A DNA stretch of 64,000 bases from W0P28-013 sp051878315 (lineage in GTDB: Bacteria; Bacteroidota; Bacteroidia; Bacteroidales; Paludibacteraceae). The position numbers and the translations under genes are program-made. Below the pieces are notes generated by a model. That model was given only the letters and a program-made list of their open reading frames with translations, searched no databases and was not told where the DNA came from. This document shows positions 60,305 to 64,000 of this stretch, piece by piece. The stretch spans positions 1-64,000 of the forward strand of contig JBJEJW010000031.1 in assembly GCA_051878315.1 (NCBI GenBank), in the 5' to 3' direction. Position 1 is the first letter of the stretch. Every line of letters starts with the position of its first letter.

Positions 60305-60392
60305 GGAAAGGTGCTCGAGTGGTTGAAGAGGCACGCCTGGAAAGCGTGTATACGTCAAAAGCGTATCAGGGGTTCGAATCCCCTTCTTTCCG
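60305..60392 (+). tRNA. tRNA-Ser (anticodon GGA)
   Basis: 88 nt, a class II tRNA with a long variable arm. Acceptor GGAAAGG/CTTTCC with one G-U, anticodon loop CTGGAAA (GGA) and T loop TTCGAAT are seen; CCA is not encoded. The exbB ATG follows 46 bp downstream with no terminator and no clear promoter between them. Confidence 0.95.
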
Positions 60393-60438
60393 CAATAATT
60401 TCTTAAATCACAAAATTATTAACTAAAAACACAAAAAA

Positions 60439-61248
60439 ATGAAAAAAGTATTTTCAATGTTGACGCTTGTGGCCGTATTCTTTTTCGGAACTGCCACAGT
60501 GGCCGTGGCTGAAGACGCTCCTGCAGCAGAAGCCGTAGTAGAAGAAGTGGCCGCAGAAGAAAGTGTAGTTGCCGAAGAGGTAGTTGCCGACGAAGTCGTA
60601 ACCGAAGAAGTCGGTATGCACCAAGCACTCAAAACCAAATTCATCGAAGGCGGTGCAGGCTTTATGTCCACAGTGGCTTTCTGCTTGATTTTGGGTTTGG
60701 CTCTTTGCGTTGAACGCATTATCTATTTGGGACTTGCCTCTGTCGATTCCAAAAAATTACTCCAAAACGTGCGCGATGCATGGGATCAAGGCGGTGTAGA
60801 GGCTGCTATGGAAGTGTGCCGCAATACACGCGGACCGGTTGCTTCGATCTTCTATCAAGGCTTGTCGCGTTACAACGAAGGTGTCGAAACTGTTGACAAA
60901 ACCGTCGCATCGTACGGCTCGGTACAACAAGGTTTGTTGGAAAAAAATCTGTCGTGGATTTCGTTGTTCATTGCATTGGCTCCAATGTTGGGCTTCATGG
61001 GTACCGTTATCGGTATGATTGAGGCTTTCGACAAAATTCAACAAGCAGGCGACATCTCGGCAACCATCGTAGCCGGCGGTATCAAAGTGGCGTTGTTGAC
61101 CACCGTGTTTGGTCTTATCGTTGCTATCATTCTGCAAATTTTCTACAACTACATCTTGTCGCGCATCGATGCTCTCGTTAACGATATGGAAGATGCTTCG
61201 ATTTCGTTGCTCGATATCGTAGTCGAGAAAACCAAGGTCGCAGAATAA
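60439..61248 (+). CDS. MotA/TolQ/ExbB proton channel protein with exported N terminus
   Basis: 269 residues. A signal-like N terminus (MKKVFSMLTLVAVFFFGTATVAVA) precedes an acidic Ala/Glu/Val-rich linker (about residues 25-58) and then the ExbB core with three TM helices: FMSTVAFCLILGLALCVERI, WISLFIALAPMLGFMGTVIG and IKVALLTTVFGLIVAIILQ. The Glu-Arg and Ala/Thr pore residues are present. It makes the proton channel that powers TonB. First gene of the Exb operon, after tRNA-Ser. Confidence 0.9.
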   Translation: MKKVFSMLTLVAVFFFGTATVAVAEDAPAAEAVVEEVAAEESVVAEEVVADEVVTEEVGMHQALKTKFIEGGAGFMSTVAFCLILGLALCVERIIYLGLASVDSKKLLQNVRDAWDQGGVEAAMEVCRNTRGPVASIFYQGLSRYNEGVETVDKTVASYGSVQQGLLEKNLSWISLFIALAPMLGFMGTVIGMIEAFDKIQQAGDISATIVAGGIKVALLTTVFGLIVAIILQIFYNYILSRIDALVNDMEDASISLLDIVVEKTKVAE

Positions 61249-61285
61249 TAAATAGAACAAGGTAACCACTCTTAAAAAAAAAGTT

Positions 61286-61756
61286 ATGTCTAAATTTTTG
61301 GAAAAACTACCTAAAATAACCCTGTGGTGCTTGTTCGGCATCTCCGTGGTGATAGGCGTGCTGTTCTTCGTAGGAGGCAGTTCGGTTGTCGAAATCAACG
61401 GAAATCCGTGGGACGAGCCGGTGTTTACCGATGTGCTGATAAAATGGGCATACGTTCTCTTTGGATTGGCTGCAGTGGTTTGGGTATATTCGTTAATACG
61501 TTTCGACCAATCGGTTGTCGTCAAACATCGTGGCGGCGTTACGATTTTGGACATTTTGGTTATCAGCGCAGTCGTTTTTGGCATAGCGTATGCCTGTGGC
61601 AGCGCGGCCGAAGTGCCGATTTACGGCTACGAAGGCAATGATAACGTCGGATTTTGGGCACGCTACACCGATGCCTGCGTTCTCTCGGCTTACATTATGG
61701 CCGGCGCTGCTATCTTGAGTGTAATATGCTCGTTCTTTTTGAAAAAAATTAAGTAA
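61286..61756 (+). CDS. Four-helix membrane protein of the Exb operon
   Basis: 156 residues with about four hydrophobic helices (ITLWCLFGISVVIGVLFFV, WAYVLFGLAAVVWVYSLI, ILVISAVVFGIAYACG and the last AYIMAGAAILSVICSFF) and a Lys-rich end. I recall similar proteins between exbB and exbD in Bacteroidetes, without a named function. It may help assemble the ExbB/ExbD complex. The 37-bp gap to exbB and 63-bp gap to exbD fit one transcript. Confidence 0.7.
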   Translation: MSKFLEKLPKITLWCLFGISVVIGVLFFVGGSSVVEINGNPWDEPVFTDVLIKWAYVLFGLAAVVWVYSLIRFDQSVVVKHRGGVTILDILVISAVVFGIAYACGSAAEVPIYGYEGNDNVGFWARYTDACVLSAYIMAGAAILSVICSFFLKKIK

Positions 61757-61819
61757 CAACCGCATACAACACCGTGCGTTTCGATAAACAAACGGTTTTG
61801 TAAATTAGAGAAAAAGAAT

Positions 61820-62413
61820 ATGGGAAAACGTAAAGTTCAGGAAATCAATGCAAGCTCAATGGCCGACATTGCCTTTCTGCTCCTCATTTTCTTCCTTGTA
61901 ACCACCACAATGTCGGTTGACAAAGGACTTTCGCGTCGTTTGCCACCGCCGTTACCTCCGAATATGGAGAAACCGGATACCGACGTCAAAAAACGTAATA
62001 TTTTCATTGTGTTGGTCAACAGCAACAACCAACTGCTCGTGCAAGGCGAAGCATTGGATGTAAAACAGTTGCGCGAAAAAGCCAAGGAATTTATCAAAAA
62101 TGAGGCTGCAGATGCTTCGTTGCCCGAAGTGTTGCCTATAGAGGTGGAAATCGATGGCGTGACGGAGCAGGTGATGACAACCAAGAATCACATCATCTCG
62201 TTGCAAAACGACCGCGGTACGCAATATCAGCGCTACATCGAAGTGCAAAACGAACTTGTGGCCGCCTACAACGAGTTACGCGATGAATATTCCAAAGGAC
62301 GTTTCGGTATGTCGTATGCCGAATTGAGCGAAGACCGTCAAAAAGCGGTACAGAAAATCTATCCGCAGAAGATTTCGGAGGCTGAACCTAAAAACTATGG
62401 AGGGAAAAAATAA
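61820..62413 (+). CDS. Biopolymer transport protein ExbD/TolR (first copy)
   Basis: 197 residues. It has a short cytoplasmic N terminus, one TM helix with the conserved Asp (SSMADIAFLLLIFFLVTTTM) and a periplasmic domain with a family-typical NIFIVLVNSNNQLLVQG. A C-terminal helical extension (about 60 residues) beyond the usual ExbD length occurs in Bacteroidetes. Partners ExbB in proton-driven TonB energisation. The stop overlaps the next start by one base. Confidence 0.9.
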   Translation: MGKRKVQEINASSMADIAFLLLIFFLVTTTMSVDKGLSRRLPPPLPPNMEKPDTDVKKRNIFIVLVNSNNQLLVQGEALDVKQLREKAKEFIKNEAADASLPEVLPIEVEIDGVTEQVMTTKNHIISLQNDRGTQYQRYIEVQNELVAAYNELRDEYSKGRFGMSYAELSEDRQKAVQKIYPQKISEAEPKNYGGKK

Positions 62414-62883
62414 TGGCAAAAATTCGTAAAGCAGGCAAAAAAGACGTACCGGCCATATCGACCGCGTCGCTGCCGGATATTATTTTCATGCTGTTGTTTT
62501 TCTTCATGGTGTCAACTTCGATGAAAGAGGTTACATACAAGGTTGATATTCATGTACCGGAAGCAACGGAATTGCAATCGTTGGAGAAAAAATCGTTGGT
62601 ACGCTACATCTATATCGGCGAGCCAAAGAGAGAATTTCGTGGTAAATACGGTAGCGAAACACGCATTCAGTTGGATGACGCTTTTGCTGATGTATCGCAA
62701 TTGGAAGAATATGTGGTGCGCGAACGCGAAGCCATGAAAGAAGACGAACAGAACTTGCTCACCATTTCGATAAAAGCCGATAAGGACACGAAAATGGGCA
62801 TCGTAACCGATGTGAAACAGGCTCTGCGCCGTGCATACGCCTTGAAAGTCAATTACGCCGCTACACAACGCAGCGAATATTGA
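62413..62883 (+). CDS. Biopolymer transport protein ExbD/TolR (second copy)
   Basis: 156 residues. One TM helix with the conserved Asp (ASLPDIIFMLLFFFMVSTSM), then a periplasmic domain (YKVDIHVPEATELQSL; LTISIKADKDTKMGIVTDVK). Two different ExbD paralogues in one operon are usual in Bacteroidetes. Coupled to the first copy through the one-base overlap (TAATG). Confidence 0.9.
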   Translation: MAKIRKAGKKDVPAISTASLPDIIFMLLFFFMVSTSMKEVTYKVDIHVPEATELQSLEKKSLVRYIYIGEPKREFRGKYGSETRIQLDDAFADVSQLEEYVVREREAMKEDEQNLLTISIKADKDTKMGIVTDVKQALRRAYALKVNYAATQRSEY

Positions 62884-62912
62884 TAGATAAGCGGAATAAT
62901 TCAAACACGTTA

Positions 62913-62949
62913 AAAAATCCGTGCCGATGTGATTGGTGCGGATTTTTTT
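62913..62949 (+). terminator. Terminator of the Exb operon
   Basis: AAAAATCCG..CC and GG..CGGATTTTTTT form a stem with internal mismatch, 30 bp past the second exbD stop. The downstream -7 element begins right after it. Confidence 0.85.
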
Positions 62950-62950
62950 G

Positions 62951-62959
62951 TATATTTGC
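62951..62959 (+). promoter_or_regulatory. -7 element of the MlaE-type operon
   Basis: TATATTTGC matches the consensus, 25 bp before the permease ATG. The place of the -33 element is taken by the terminator stem. Confidence 0.55.
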
Positions 62960-62983
62960 AGACGAGAAATAAAACAAAAAACT

Positions 62984-63724
62984 ATGTTGGGACTTGATGC
63001 TGCAGGCCGATATGCGCTACTGATGAAACGCACTTTTTCGCGGCCGGATAATTGGAAAATGTTTTGGCGACAGTTGCCACGCGAAATCATCAAACTTGGC
63101 TACGATTCCATTTTCCTGATACTGATTATTTCCGTCTTTATGGGCGTGATAATGACGATGCAGGTGGTGTTGAATACCGAGAATCCGCTGTTGCCGCGTT
63201 ACACCACGGGATTGATGTTGCGCGATACCTATCTGTTGGAATTCTCGTCAACCATCATGTGCCTGTTGCTGGCCGGCAAAGTCGGGTCGAACATCGCGTC
63301 GGAAATCGGTTCGATGCGCGTGTCCGAACAGATAGATGCGCTCGAAATAATGGGTGTCAATTCGGCCAACTACCTGATTTTACCGAAAATCGTTGGTTTG
63401 GTGCTGTTTATGCCGGTGCTGGTAACGCTGTGTGTTGCCATCGGTTTGTTGGGCGGCGTGGGTGTAGCGCGATTTACCGATATGATAACGATGGACGATT
63501 TTGTGTATGGATTGCAGTATGCGTTCATTCCGTTTTATTTTACATACAGTATGATTAAATCCATCTTTTTTGGATTTGTTATTTCCTCTGTATCAGCGTA
63601 TTATGGTTATTATGCCTATGGTGGAGCCCTCGAAGTAGGGCGCGCAAGCACTAATGCCGTAGTCAATAGTAGCATCATCATGTTGTTGGCCGACATTGTG
63701 CTGACGCAGTTGATGTTGAATTAA
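62984..63724 (+). CDS. MlaE-type ABC transporter permease
   Basis: 246 residues from ATG 62984. Permease of the MlaE/YrbE family: GYDSIFLILIISVFMGVIMT, EFSSTIMCLLLAGKVGSNIASEIGSMRVSEQIDALEIMG (the family's 'GSMRVSEQIDA' motif) and three further TM helices. In the Mla system it moves phospholipids between the inner and outer membranes. The ATPase gene follows 23 bp downstream. Direction of lipid transport is not settled by sequence. Confidence 0.9.
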   Translation: MLGLDAAGRYALLMKRTFSRPDNWKMFWRQLPREIIKLGYDSIFLILIISVFMGVIMTMQVVLNTENPLLPRYTTGLMLRDTYLLEFSSTIMCLLLAGKVGSNIASEIGSMRVSEQIDALEIMGVNSANYLILPKIVGLVLFMPVLVTLCVAIGLLGGVGVARFTDMITMDDFVYGLQYAFIPFYFTYSMIKSIFFGFVISSVSAYYGYYAYGGALEVGRASTNAVVNSSIIMLLADIVLTQLMLN

Positions 63725-63747
63725 CAAAAAACAAGGAGGAACGCACT

Positions 63748-64000
63748 ATGATTGAGGTTCGGAATTTGAATAAATCGTTTGACGAGAAACAGGTGCTTTA
63801 CGACATTTCGGCGGTATTTATGCACGGTCAGGTCAATCAGATAATCGGACAAAGCGGTTCGGGCAAAACCGTGTTGATGAAGAGCATTATCGGGTTGTTT
63901 CGTGCCGAATCGGGCGAGGTATTGTACGATGGACGTAACTTATCGAATATGAGCGAGAAAGAGGTGAAAGCGTTGCGGCGCGAGGTGGGTATGTTGTTTC
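63748..64000 (+). CDS. MlaF-type ABC transporter ATP-binding protein (cut by window edge)
   Basis: The first 84 codons are present. It begins MIEVRNLNKSFDEKQVLY and has Walker A GQSGSGKTVLMK; the signature motif and Walker B lie beyond the window. It is the ATPase partner of the preceding permease. A strong Shine-Dalgarno, AAGGAGGA, precedes the ATG by 8 nt, uncommon in this genome. Confidence 0.88.
   Translation, partial: MIEVRNLNKSFDEKQVLYDISAVFMHGQVNQIIGQSGSGKTVLMKSIIGLFRAESGEVLYDGRNLSNMSEKEVKALRREVGMLF

Noticed and set aside
1..64000. CRISPR array or prophage
   Set aside because: No regularly spaced repeats and no phage structural, integrase or Cas genes were seen.

Overview
The window reads as chromosome from an anaerobic member of the Bacteroidota, most likely order Bacteroidales. 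Evidence: the Bacteroidetes promoter pattern (TTTG, 19-21 nt, TAnnTTTGC) recurs upstream of genes on both strands; Shine-Dalgarno sequences are mostly absent; and the gene families fit (ferredoxin-dependent 2-oxoacid oxidoreductase KorAB, B12-dependent ribonucleotide reductase NrdJ, class III fructose-bisphosphatase, TonB receptor with DUF5689 and DUF6359 lipoproteins, kinase-RapZ fusion, ExbB-ExbD-ExbD operon). The species cannot be named from sequence alone. No rRNA, CRISPR array, integrase or complete insertion sequence was seen.

Layout. 1-1.3 kb: an ArsR-controlled operon (thioredoxin-like, ArsF-like, ArsG-like permease cut by the window edge). 1.5-7.2 kb: ettA, korA, korB, cca. 7.2-10.4 kb (minus strand): folB, trigger factor, nadC, a DUF4783 protein. 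10.6-14.7 kb: rlmH and a very large NtrY-like histidine kinase. 14.8-19.8 kb: small outer-membrane barrel, dgt, a 39-residue gene, pepD, secreted EEP nuclease. 20.2-25.4 kb: TonB receptor, DUF5689 lipoprotein and an apparently shortened DUF6359 lipoprotein. 25.4-26.1 kb: a DUF559 endonuclease bracketed by CCTAAAGG palindromes. 26.5-33.7 kb: nrdJ, a barrel protein, DUF5715 protein, Na+/H+ antiporter, a 52-residue gene, tRNA-Val and tdh. 33.8-42.6 kb: PD-(D/E)XK nuclease, pepT, a phosphatase-superfamily protein, kbl, porin, HAD phosphatase. 42.7-47.4 kb: small lipoprotein, AsmA-like protein, lipid kinase. 47.5-50.5 kb: a putative island with two cysteine-rich lipoproteins and a TPR/HTH membrane regulator, lying between dnaE and a second copy of the dnaE 3' end. 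50.5-57 kb: dnaE, fbp, thioredoxin. 57.2-60.1 kb: kinase-RapZ fusion, MurU-like nucleotidyltransferase, TatD. 60.3-64 kb: tRNA-Ser, the Exb operon and the start of an MlaE/MlaF ABC transporter.

Most genes are housekeeping. The points worth following are: (i) the 3-kb segment between duplicated dnaE 3' ends, carrying two lipoproteins with identically spaced six-cysteine motifs and a regulator expressed from a nearly palindromic face-to-face promoter pair; (ii) a kinase of the cell-wall-sugar recycling type fused to the RapZ C-terminal domain, next to its expected nucleotidyltransferase partner; (iii) the DUF559 gene within palindromic repeats; (iv) two small genes, of 39 and 52 codons; (v) three alternating inverted-repeat arms upstream of nrdJ. 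Coordinates of motifs were read by eye; no alignment or database search was run.
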